In this document: one piece after another, positions 7,270 to 14,796 of the stretch
Position numbering within the stretch: position 1 is the stretch's first letter
How the letters are laid out: every line of letters starts with the position of its first letter
Assembly (NCBI GenBank): GCA_047626155.1
Contig: JBLHRR010000050.1
Coordinates: 1-31,626 of the forward strand
Reading direction: 5' to 3'
DNA length: 31,626 nucleotides
Source of the DNA: CALGLS01 sp047626155
GTDB lineage: Bacteria; Bacteroidota; Bacteroidia; Chitinophagales; Saprospiraceae
The notes under the pieces: generated by a model
Told to the model about the DNA's origin: nothing
The model's database searches: none
What the model saw: the letters and a program-made list of their open reading frames with translations, nothing else
Translations under genes and position numbers: made by a program

Positions 7270-7496
7270 AAATTTTTGGTTTTTTAATACGAACAAAAAA
7301 TTAACTTTGCAGCCAGAACATATCGCCATTGGACCCTTATATCACTAAATGCTAAATAAGTATAGAGTCCAGTGTTTTATAATAGCGTTTATGCTGAAAT
7401 GCTTTGTATAGGAATCAAATAGCATTTGAGGACATACTAACTATTTTGGAATAAAGTCTAACGGTATAACATTCAATCATTCACTCATTAACAATT

Positions 7497-10400
7497 ATGC
7501 AAAAGCAATACCTTTCAGTCCTGATTGTACTTCTATTTACAGCAAGCTCCTCATCACTCTTTGCGCAAGATAATTATTTTCAACAAGAAGTAAACACACG
7601 CATTGATGTAACCCTTGATGACGAAAAGCATTTCTTAACGGGGAACATTGAGATAGAATACATCAATAACTCTCCTGATGAATTGCATGAAATATACATG
7701 CACCTCTGGGCCAATGCTTACAAGAACAGGACTACCGCTTTCGCTAAACAAAAAGTAACGCAGGGAGATGCTAAATTTTACTTTGCAAAAAATAAAGACC
7801 TTGGACGCTTCTATAAACTCGATTTTAAAATTAATGGCAAGAGCACCGAATGGAATATCTTGAAAGGCAAAGCTGACATTGCCCTCATAAAATTGGGAAC
7901 ACCTTTGAAAAGCGGAGAACGGCTAACCATAACAAGTCCACTGGAGTTAAAAATCCCTACCTCCTTCTCTAGACTCGGTCATGTAGGGCAATCTTATCAG
8001 GTGACACAATGGTTTCCAAAACCTGCCGTTTACGACCGCGATGGGTGGCATCCAATGTCTTACGTAGATATGGGCGAATTCTATTCTGAGTTCGGTTCTT
8101 ATGATGTAAAAATCACCTTACCAGAAAACTATATTGTTGGCTCAACAGGAGAATTACAAAATGAATCTGAGAAAGAATTCCTTCAAGTAAAAGTTGACGA
8201 AACGAAAGCTTTCCTTGCCAAAATGGACGATGAAACGCTAAAAGCCCTGAAAAGTACTTTCCCCGCCTCCAGTGAAAAAACAAAGACCTTACATTATTTA
8301 GCACAAGACGTACACGATTTTGCTTGGTTTGCAGACAAGCGTTTTCATGTTCAAAAGTCAGCAGTAAAGTTGGCTTCTGGAAAAACGATTGATACCTGGG
8401 CTATGTTTTCCAACGCGGAGTCCTGGCTATGGCGAAAAGGAAGTTTTTATGTTGACCGTTCTGTAAAATTTTATTCAGAAAATGTGGGGGAATATCCCTA
8501 TCCACATGCCACTGCCGTGCAATCTGCTTTGAGTGCCGGAGGAGGCATGGAATATCCTATGATTACCGTCATTGGTTTGATGGGTGACCCTAAATCTTTG
8601 GATGGGGTAATTACTCATGAGGTGGGACACAATTGGTTTTATGGCATTCTAGCTTTCGATGAGCGGGATCACCCTTGGATGGACGAGGGGATTAACTCTT
8701 ATTACGATCACCGGTATTCTACACAGTTTTATGAAGGTCAAAGGATGGACTTCATTCCCGAGTTTTTCACAAAAGGCTCAGATATCAGCACCTTGGAATT
8801 AGCCTATCTTTTTCAAGCACGTAGAAACCTGGATCAAGCCCCAGAAACACCCTCTGAGGATTTTGCTTTGTTAAATTACTTCTTAGGCGGTTATGAAAAA
8901 CCCGCTGTTTGTTTTAAGTGGCTCGAAAAATATCTGGGTACTCCTCAGTTTGACAAAATCATGAAGGGTTTTTATCAGGATTGGAAATTCAAGCATCCAC
9001 AACCAGAAGATCTGAGGGCTTATTTTACTAGCCGGACGGATAAAAATCTGGATTGGTTTTTCGATGGACTCATCGGTTCTAATGACAAAACGGACTATGC
9101 TTTCACTAAATTAAAAAAGGAAGAAACAACTTTGAAAGTCGGTGTAAAAAATAAGGGACAATTAAATACCCCTTTCCCGATATCTGGTACTAAAAATGGG
9201 AAAATTGTCACTACAGAATGGTATGATGGCTTTGAAGGCAAAAAAGAGTTAGAATTCCCAAAAGGAGATTATGATGCTTTGGTCATTGATGAAGAACATT
9301 TAACTTTGGATGTTTATAGAAAAAACAACAAAATACGCACGTCGGGTCTACTTCCGAAGATGCCACCATTGAAGCTCCAGTTACTTGCAGGTATCGAAAA
9401 CCCTGAACGAACACAGTTATTTTATATGCCTTTAGTCGCTTACAATGAATATGACAAGGTGATGCTGGGTTTAGGCATTTACAACAGTCTTGTTCCAGCC
9501 AAAAGGTTTGAATTTGCACTCGCTCCATTATATTCTTTTAAAACTAAAAATATAACTGGGGTTGGTAATTTGAGGTATAATATTTTTCCAGAGTCAAATG
9601 TCCTTCGTAAGTTAAGCCTTGAGGTAGGCGCCAAGAAATTCACTTTTGATGACTTCGCCGATTTTGAAAGTACAGCATACAATACAAATTACACCAGAGT
9701 CATGCCTTCTGTCACAGCTGAGCTAGGCAGTAAACATAACACTGCTTTTACGCACCATATAAAGGCACGCGCTTTATTCATTGGAAAAGAGAAGGGATTA
9801 CTCAACCAGGTAGATACTATTCTAATTACAGAAGACGGAATGATGGATAGTACCAAAGTTAGTATTTACGATAAAACGGCAACCAACAATAGTCGGATTT
9901 ACGAATTATCTTACGCTGGAAAAAACACAAGAGCCGTCAACCCCTACAGTTACAAAATAGCTTTTGAGCAACAAAGTTATACTCGAGGGACCAATAAAGA
10001 AAATTACCTTAAGACCTCTCTTGAGCTAAACACGGCATATACTTACGCTCAGGATAAGAATTTAAACTTCCGATTTTTCTTTGGTGCATTTTTTAAAAAC
10101 ACGCGAAGGTCTTCTACTTCTTATAATCCAGTTTTTACACGAGGTACATTTGCGCTAACCCACCAAGGGTATAACGATTACAAATACGACCATTTTAATT
10201 TCGGTAGAACAGAAGGCGATGGGATTTGGTCTCAACAAGTAAACATGGAGGACGGCGGTATGAAAACCCCTTTTGGCGTGGAAGAATCGTCTTCGAGCCC
10301 TCAGAGTAACAAGCTCGTATTTGCAGTTAATTTCAAAGCGGACTTACCGCAAAGCTTACCTTTTGACATTCCTTTAAAGCCTTATTTTGATCTTGGGTTT

Positions 10401-10631
10401 GCTCAGCTTCCATCATCAGATAATAACATCAATGACCAAGTATGGTGGAGCGGTGGAGTAATGCTAGATTTTGTGGACATATTCTCTGTGCATTTTCCAT
10501 TATTTAATTCTGAAAACATTAAAAGCCTTAACGACTCTCATTCTGGAGGAAAATATCTGGCTAGAATCACTTGGCGTCTTGACCTCAATAAGGCAAACCC
10601 ATTCCAAATCGTAAATGATTTTAGTTTATAA
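7497..10631 (+). CDS. Secreted M1-family metallopeptidase with C-terminal barrel-like region
   Basis: Zinc metallopeptidase of 1044 residues with a signal peptide (cleaved near residue 23, SLFAQ/DN). Catalytic signatures have the exact M1 spacing: GGGMEYP (348-354) in the place of the GxMEN exopeptidase motif, HEVGH at 374-378, then 18 residues to the third zinc ligand Glu397 (WMDEGIN), and the likely catalytic Tyr466 in GGYEKP. Residues 1 to about 600 cover the usual N-terminal beta, catalytic and short C-terminal parts. From about 620 to the end the sequence changes to alternating aromatic strands (MLGLGIYNSLV, FEFALAPLYSFK, YLARITWRLDL), suggesting an outer-membrane barrel-like domain rather than the helical ERAP domain of many M1 enzymes. 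The Asn of GAMEN is replaced by Tyr, so exopeptidase specificity is uncertain. The DinB gene follows 10 bp downstream. Confidence 0.9.
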   Translation: MQKQYLSVLIVLLFTASSSSLFAQDNYFQQEVNTRIDVTLDDEKHFLTGNIEIEYINNSPDELHEIYMHLWANAYKNRTTAFAKQKVTQGDAKFYFAKNKDLGRFYKLDFKINGKSTEWNILKGKADIALIKLGTPLKSGERLTITSPLELKIPTSFSRLGHVGQSYQVTQWFPKPAVYDRDGWHPMSYVDMGEFYSEFGSYDVKITLPENYIVGSTGELQNESEKEFLQVKVDETKAFLAKMDDETLKALKSTFPASSEKTKTLHYLAQDVHDFAWFADKRFHVQKSAVKLASGKTIDTWAMFSNAESWLWRKGSFYVDRSVKFYSENVGEYPYPHATAVQSALSAGGGMEYPMITVIGLMGDPKSLDGVITHEVGHNWFYGILAFDERDHPWMDEGINSYYDHRYSTQFYEGQRMDFIPEFFTKGSDISTLELAYLFQARRNLDQAPETPSEDFALLNYFLGGYEKPAVCFKWLEKYLGTPQFDKIMKGFYQDWKFKHPQPEDLRAYFTSRTDKNLDWFFDGLIGSNDKTDYAFTKLKKEETTLKVGVKNKGQLNTPFPISGTKNGKIVTTEWYDGFEGKKELEFPKGDYDALVIDEEHLTLDVYRKNNKIRTSGLLPKMPPLKLQLLAGIENPERTQLFYMPLVAYNEYDKVMLGLGIYNSLVPAKRFEFALAPLYSFKTKNITGVGNLRYNIFPESNVLRKLSLEVGAKKFTFDDFADFESTAYNTNYTRVMPSVTAELGSKHNTAFTHHIKARALFIGKEKGLLNQVDTILITEDGMMDSTKVSIYDKTATNNSRIYELSYAGKNTRAVNPYSYKIAFEQQSYTRGTNKENYLKTSLELNTAYTYAQDKNLNFRFFFGAFFKNTRRSSTSYNPVFTRGTFALTHQGYNDYKYDHFNFGRTEGDGIWSQQVNMEDGGMKTPFGVEESSSSPQSNKLVFAVNFKADLPQSLPFDIPLKPYFDLGFAQLPSSDNNINDQVWWSGGVMLDFVDIFSVHFPLFNSENIKSLNDSHSGGKYLARITWRLDLNKANPFQIVNDFSL

Positions 10632-10641
10632 AAAAATAATC

Positions 10642-11154
10642 ATGAAATTCAACACTCTATTTCTTTTTTTGATCACCAGTATAACAATACAAGCACAAGA
10701 CAGTGATTACATTTCTGATTTCAAACAAAAATGGAAGAACGCTGGTGAGTACACCATCGAATTTGCGGAAGCGATGCCAGAAGAATTATACAATTACAAG
10801 CCTACCGATGAGAGCCGTACCTTCAAAGATCAACTACTCCATATGGTAGCCAATATGACTTGGCTAGGTGGTGACTACCTCAATGGAGGTTCTTTTGATA
10901 AGGACTTAAAGAACATGGAATACTCCAAAGCGGAGGTGATTCAAATACTAAAAGATGGATTTGCTTTTGCAGGAAATGCAGTTGATAACCTAGAGCCTCA
11001 TGATCTCCGAAACAAGGTGAGTTTTTTCGCTGGCCCTATGAATATCCGTCAAATCCTGACCCTGATGAATGACCATGTGACGCACCATCGAGGGCAGGTA
11101 ATTGTTTATTTTAGATTGAATGAGATGAAGCCACCGAAGTATCGGGGGTGGTAG
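10642..11154 (+). CDS. Exported DinB-family protein
   Basis: A 170-residue protein with a signal peptide (MKFNTLFLFLITSITIQAQ) followed by a DinB/YfiT four-helix domain. The metal-binding His triad of the fold is visible: His67 in QLLHMVANM, and His145 and His149 in NDHVTHHRGQ. The DinB superfamily includes metal-dependent hydrolases and thiol transferases; members with secretion signals are common in Bacteroidota and their substrates are unknown. The start at 10642 was preferred over an in-frame ATG at 10615, which would overlap the M1 gene and spoil the signal sequence. With a 10-bp gap it is almost certainly cotranscribed with the M1 peptidase. Its 3' end overlaps the convergent M16 gene by 44 bp. 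Confidence 0.88.
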   Translation: MKFNTLFLFLITSITIQAQDSDYISDFKQKWKNAGEYTIEFAEAMPEELYNYKPTDESRTFKDQLLHMVANMTWLGGDYLNGGSFDKDLKNMEYSKAEVIQILKDGFAFAGNAVDNLEPHDLRNKVSFFAGPMNIRQILTLMNDHVTHHRGQVIVYFRLNEMKPPKYRGW

Positions 11155-12394
11155 AGCCTTTCGATTCATAATGCACCACAGAGCAGTTCTCCTCCACAAA
11201 AACCGACTTTGCCATTCGCTGTATGTCCTCCACCGTAATTCTATTATACAAATCCACCTCCTGATTAATCAACTCCGGCTTTCCCAATGATTCGAAATAA
11301 GCTAAATTTAGCGCCTTATTCAAGGCTCCGGTTTCAGAGAAAATAAGAGTACTCTCCGCTTTGTTTTGAATCTTTCGTAATTCTATTGTTGGAATAATTT
11401 CATTCTTCAACTCTTCCAACTCTTTCCAAATCGCTGCTTCCGCATCTTCCAGACTAACACCCTCCATCGGGCGGCCTTCAACAACGAGCAAACCCGGCTC
11501 TACGCTTCCAGTTACATAAGCATCAATCTGATTGAACAGTTTCTGCTCTTTTTGTAAACGGCGAAAAAGGCGAGAGGAACCACCATTGGCCAACAAATCA
11601 GAAATCAAATCAGTTACATAATAATCTGGCTCATCTCGTGCAGGTACGTGGAAAGCCATAAATAAGGCATCTGCAGGAATATTGTTATTATTGTTAACCA
11701 ATTTATTTAATTGCAACTGAGCAGGCTCTTGTGGCAAGTCTCTCTTAGGAAGTTTCAGGGTTGGAACGTCTGCAAACCATTTCTCCGCAAGCCGCTTTAT
11801 CTCAGCTACCGTTACGTTTCCAGCAACAGAAAGAATGGCATTATCAGGTTGGTAAAAACGAATATAAAAATTCCGAACATCTTCTAGCTTTGCATCTTCA
11901 ATATGCTTTGGCACCAAGCCTATAGTTGGCCAACGATACGGATGAACTTTATAAGCCAAATCTGCAAGGTGATGCCAAGCATCGCCATATGGCTGGTTCA
12001 AACAAGTTTCCTTAAATTCTTCAACCACCACCTTCCGTTGTACATCTAGAGAATGCTCATTAATATTCAAACTCATCATTCGATCGGACTCCAGCCAAAA
12101 AATCAACTCCAGATTGGCCGCAGGTACGGTGCTGTAAAAGTTGGTATTGTCATTCGTCGTGTACGCATTGTTTTCGCCACCAGCCAATTGAATGCAATCA
12201 TCAATATCGGGGACATTAGCGGAGCCTGCAAACATAAGGTGCTCAAAAAGATGTGCAAAACCGGTTTGCTCCGGCGATTCATCTCGGGAACCTACATCGT
12301 AAAGGACATTCAGCGAAACCATAGGCGTGCTGTTGTCTTCATGGACAATAACGCGAAGACCATTGGCCAATTGAAAACGGGAATATGCTATCAA
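11111..12394 (-). CDS. M16-family zinc metallopeptidase (pitrilysin/PqqL-like)
   Basis: A 427-residue single-unit M16 peptidase. The inverted zinc motif HxxEH is HLFEH at 48-52 (TGFAHLFEHLMFAGS), with the downstream acidic helix VVVEEFKET (122-130) supplying the third zinc ligand, probably Glu129. AGGENNAYTTNDNTNFY (71-87) is the typical following block. The C-terminal half holds the inactive partner-type subdomain, including RLFRRLQKEQKL. Family M16B members of this size degrade peptides, often as pairs of active and inactive proteins; no partner gene lies beside it. There is no signal peptide, so it is probably cytoplasmic. The last 14 codons overlap the end of the convergent DinB gene, and the tail GSTTPDTSVASSHSI is low-complexity, suggesting a recent extension into the neighbour. 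Confidence 0.92.
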   Translation of the reverse strand: MIAYSRFQLANGLRVIVHEDNSTPMVSLNVLYDVGSRDESPEQTGFAHLFEHLMFAGSANVPDIDDCIQLAGGENNAYTTNDNTNFYSTVPAANLELIFWLESDRMMSLNINEHSLDVQRKVVVEEFKETCLNQPYGDAWHHLADLAYKVHPYRWPTIGLVPKHIEDAKLEDVRNFYIRFYQPDNAILSVAGNVTVAEIKRLAEKWFADVPTLKLPKRDLPQEPAQLQLNKLVNNNNNIPADALFMAFHVPARDEPDYYVTDLISDLLANGGSSRLFRRLQKEQKLFNQIDAYVTGSVEPGLLVVEGRPMEGVSLEDAEAAIWKELEELKNEIIPTIELRKIQNKAESTLIFSETGALNKALNLAYFESLGKPELINQEVDLYNRITVEDIQRMAKSVFVEENCSVVHYESKGSTTPDTSVASSHSI

Positions 12395-12454
12395 GGTTTG
12401 TTGTTTTAATTTTTACTATACAATAATCAATCGGCGTTCCGCCAATTATTTATT

Positions 12455-12544
12455 TTACCGCAAAGGCGCAATGGTTCGCAACGTTAGCTTTCTGAAAAGA
12501 AAGCTTAGACAAGCTCAGGACAAACCTTTGTACCTTTGCGGTAA
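12455..12544. repeat. 90-bp terminal inverted repeat element
   Basis: Perfect 12-bp terminal inverted repeats (ttaccgcaaagg 12455-12466, cctttgcggtaa 12533-12544) enclose a second perfect hairpin (agctttc 12486-12492, gaaagct 12499-12505). There is no coding content. The right end contains tacctttg, an exact match to the Bacteroidota -7 box, but without a proper -33 partner. It looks like a small non-autonomous mobile or dispersed repeat. Confidence 0.55.
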
Positions 12545-12699
12545 GACTAGTTCATTTGACTAAATGAATTCACTTAGGACTGCCAAAAGATCAAAGACCT
12601 CTTACTCTAAACCATCTAAAAAACAAAAGTACCTCATTATTAACAAAGTATTACTAAAAAATCAGTCTGCACACCAAAATATAAACGGCACACATCTAT

Positions 12700-12804
12700 G
12701 TAGTTGAAAGCTTTCCAAAAAATATAAGTCGTCAAGTGCTCGGAGACCTTTAATTCGGACAACATTAAATAACAGGAAGAAAGGTTTCTGAGCGCTTCAA
12801 CTAC
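12700..12804 (+). promoter_or_regulatory. Structured RNA leader upstream of tonB
   Basis: A 17-bp stem forms between 12734-12750 and 12781-12797 with no mismatch: 14 Watson-Crick and three G-U pairs, loop of 30 nt. The G-U pairs exist only in plus-strand RNA, so the structure is likely in a transcript toward tonB. An 8-bp stem (gtagttga 12700-12707 with tcaactac 12797-12804) can stack outside it, leaving a 26-nt bulge. It resembles no riboswitch class I know; a B12 box is not visible. Confidence 0.4.
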
Positions 12805-12840
12805 CACATTTTAAAACTTATTGTTCACGTTTACCTGAAG

Positions 12841-12861
12841 AGATGACTCCTCCTGTCATCT
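12841..12861 (+). promoter_or_regulatory. Small hairpin in the tonB leader
   Basis: Perfect 7-bp stem agatgac (12841-12847) with gtcatct (12855-12861) and pyrimidine loop tcctcct, 25 bp before the tonB ATG. The position suits translational control; there is no direct evidence. Confidence 0.35.
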
Positions 12862-12886
12862 AGACTCGGGGCTAAAATCTATTATC

Positions 12887-13657
12887 ATGTCAAAATCAAA
12901 TATCAACGAACGCCATCCTTATATGGCTATGCTCAAAAGCTGGCGCACTCCTATTTTTAATTTTTCCTTACTGCTTTCTATAGGTCTAGTGACCTATGCT
13001 TTTAATTGGACGAGTTATAATCCCGTTGGAGAAGTAGAGGATCTTATTGAAATTCCTCTGGAACCAGAAGTGAAGATTGTTCGCACCAAGCATGAAGTAA
13101 AACGAACACCACCGCCACCTGTCATCAAACCTTCCACTGAAGTCATAATGGAGGACCTTGATTATGAGCCGGAACCAGAAGTTATTGATCCAGAAGTTAC
13201 CGTTGATGATGTGGAACCTATAGAACCTATTATTCAACCGGTGACGAAAGCCATTCCTAAGGCGGAACCTTTACCAGAAGTTGAGGCGCCACCAATTGAA
13301 AGGGTTTTTGTAGTCGTTGAAGAAATGCCTCGTTTCAAAGGCTGTGAAGACATTACCGATAACAAAAAAGAACGAAGCAGTTGTGCAACCAATAAATTAC
13401 TGCAGTACATCTATAGTCAAATAAAGTATCCACCGATTGCACGAGGAAGTGGCATTGAAGGAACCGTTGTTATTCAATTTACTATTGAAAAAGATGGAAG
13501 TATTACCGACATCAATATTGTGAAAGACGTAGGAGGTGGTTGTTCAGCGGAGGCAGCAAGGGTCGTCAGAGGAATGCCGGATTGGATTCCGGGTAAGCAA
13601 CGAAACGAGAAAGTTCGGGTACGATATAATTTACCAATCAAATATAAATTGCAGTAG
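12887..13657 (+). CDS. TonB-family energy transducer
   Basis: A 256-residue TonB protein: short cytoplasmic N-terminus, one membrane anchor (about 22-40, IFNFSLLLSIGLVTYAFNW), a Pro/Glu/Val-rich periplasmic linker (50-137, including PPPPVIKP), and a C-terminal TonB domain (about 170-256) with YPPIARGSGIEGTVVIQF (181-198), KDGSITDI and the closing RVRYNLPIKYKL. Such proteins couple the proton motive force through ExbB/ExbD to outer-membrane TonB-dependent transporters. The MPRFKGCED block before the domain and its three Cys residues are typical of Bacteroidota TonB. No exbBD or receptor gene is adjacent. A terminator follows directly, so it is monocistronic, and the long structured leader suggests specific regulation. 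Confidence 0.9.
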   Translation: MSKSNINERHPYMAMLKSWRTPIFNFSLLLSIGLVTYAFNWTSYNPVGEVEDLIEIPLEPEVKIVRTKHEVKRTPPPPVIKPSTEVIMEDLDYEPEPEVIDPEVTVDDVEPIEPIIQPVTKAIPKAEPLPEVEAPPIERVFVVVEEMPRFKGCEDITDNKKERSSCATNKLLQYIYSQIKYPPIARGSGIEGTVVIQFTIEKDGSITDINIVKDVGGGCSAEAARVVRGMPDWIPGKQRNEKVRVRYNLPIKYKLQ

Positions 13658-13692
13658 GCAAAAGATCAATACAGTTTTCGACGACTGAGATA

Positions 13693-13722
13693 GGTCGCTT
13701 CCGTGAGGAAGCGGCCTTTTTT
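13693..13722 (+). terminator. Intrinsic terminator of tonB
   Basis: 10-bp stem ggtcgcttcc/ggaagcggcc (one G-U pair) with a gtga tetraloop, followed by six T (13717-13722). It lies 35 bp after the tonB stop. Confidence 0.88.
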
Positions 13723-13736
13723 AATTGGTAAAAAGC

Positions 13737-14684
13737 TTAATAAAACCGATTCCCATTCAAGCCTAACTCATAAAACAACTTCATTGGTTTTAGCTCCTGA
13801 TCATGTTTATAACAATAGGCGCTCCCATCACAATCCAACATCGGGAAATGAATATTCCGCACCGTAGTCCAACTTGGCGGACAGAAATACATATCGTGCA
13901 TCATTTTGTTTTGTACGAAGTTTCGGATGCGTTCATCATCTACACCAAGTCCGGCATACACCGTTTGACCGAAAGGCATAACACGTTGCACACGAGCCGC
14001 CAATACGCCATGAGAGTATTTGCCATAAAGCGATTCACTAATATCTCGATAGCCCCAGCGAGCAGGATAATCTTTTGCTTCTTCCCCTCTATATGTTTTC
14101 GTATGCTCCCCTCTGGTTTGTCCGGTCCATAATACAGTCTTCAATTCGTAGAGCCATTTATCATATCGATAACCAACAGCAAGCCCACCTGTTCTAAAGT
14201 TATCTTTACCTACAGTAGAACCCAGTACGTCATTTTCTGTAAGAATGTAAAAGTCTTTGATGTGGATAGCGATAGAACCCGAACCCTGTGTAGTTTCCTT
14301 ATTGTCTTTGTAATAATGGAATGTATAACCTACAGCATAAGAACGTCCAGTCTGATGAAACAATACATCTACAAATGGATTAGCCTCTTCCATTCGTTTC
14401 CCAAAAGCGCCTATTAAGCCAAGACTGGTTCGGCTCTCCCAAGATTTACAGTCCGGGCCATAACTGGCATAATTCCGATGTCCCTGCCATTCTGCGTTAA
14501 GTTGAAACCAGTTATTTTGATAGAAAGTATTTAGGACAAGGCCAAGACGTTTCACCGGTTGTCCAATAGTAAATTGCACACCGACCTTAGCTCCGACATT
14601 ATGGAAAGGAAATTCTGCTTCCTGCGCTTTTGTGACAACGGAAAAAAGAAGGAATGAAAAAAGAATTAAATAGCGAACATTCAT
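13737..14684 (-). CDS. Secreted protein with possible type-23 polymorphic-toxin-like domain
   Basis: A 315-residue exported protein: signal peptide MNVRYLILFSFLLFSVVTKA, cleaved before QEAEF. Residues 30-125 are strand-like (VGAKVGVQFTI, WFQLNAEWQGHRNY, FVDVLFHQTGRSYAVGY). The centre has SIAIHIKDFYILTENDVLG (137-155) and KDNFRTGGLAVGYRYDKWLYEL (split around 160-181), which resembles the END...G(D)R(Y/F)RT...G.....F pattern of the Bacterial toxin 23 family common in Bacteroidota; this is recalled from pattern and not tested. The C-terminal third is Cys- and His-containing (PMLDCDGSAYCYKHD). Two in-frame Mets lie upstream (14693, 14708); the chosen start gives the cleanest signal peptide. No immunity gene is evident next to it. 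Alternatively it is simply an outer-membrane barrel-like protein of unknown role. Confidence 0.6.
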   Translation of the reverse strand: MNVRYLILFSFLLFSVVTKAQEAEFPFHNVGAKVGVQFTIGQPVKRLGLVLNTFYQNNWFQLNAEWQGHRNYASYGPDCKSWESRTSLGLIGAFGKRMEEANPFVDVLFHQTGRSYAVGYTFHYYKDNKETTQGSGSIAIHIKDFYILTENDVLGSTVGKDNFRTGGLAVGYRYDKWLYELKTVLWTGQTRGEHTKTYRGEEAKDYPARWGYRDISESLYGKYSHGVLAARVQRVMPFGQTVYAGLGVDDERIRNFVQNKMMHDMYFCPPSWTTVRNIHFPMLDCDGSAYCYKHDQELKPMKLFYELGLNGNRFY

Positions 14685-14781
14685 TAAACACATAAACGAA
14701 CGCCCCAATCGTTTTGATCTGTACTTTCTTGAAATTAGTATATTTTTAAGGGTATAGATTCAAAATACAGCCGCTTTTCAA

Positions 14782-14789
14782 TACCTTTG
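14782..14789 (+). promoter_or_regulatory. -7 box TACCTTTG in front of the DUF5691 gene
   Basis: Exact TAnnTTTG match ending 7 bp before the ATG at 14797; the -33 region is poor (no TTTG at the right distance). If active, transcription would begin at or within a few bases of the start codon, giving a leaderless mRNA for the six-gene cassette. Confidence 0.35.
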
Positions 14790-14796
14790 AACGCAT

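Larger units (their letters stand above)
12395..12886. other. 492-bp intergenic region before tonB
   Basis: No protein gene. It contains the 90-bp inverted-repeat element (12455-12544), a structured region with a 17-bp stem (12700-12804) and a small hairpin (12841-12861), all upstream of tonB and divergent from the M16 gene. No clear consensus promoter for tonB was found. Confidence 0.6.

Noticed and set aside
7010..7348. Plus-strand 112-residue ORF opposite the lipoprotein gene
   Set aside because: Shadow frame of a gene with a clear lipoprotein signal on the other strand.
12700..12886. Cobalamin riboswitch in front of tonB
   Set aside because: No B12-box (GCCACTG) or other cobalamin riboswitch core visible; the stem architecture does not match.
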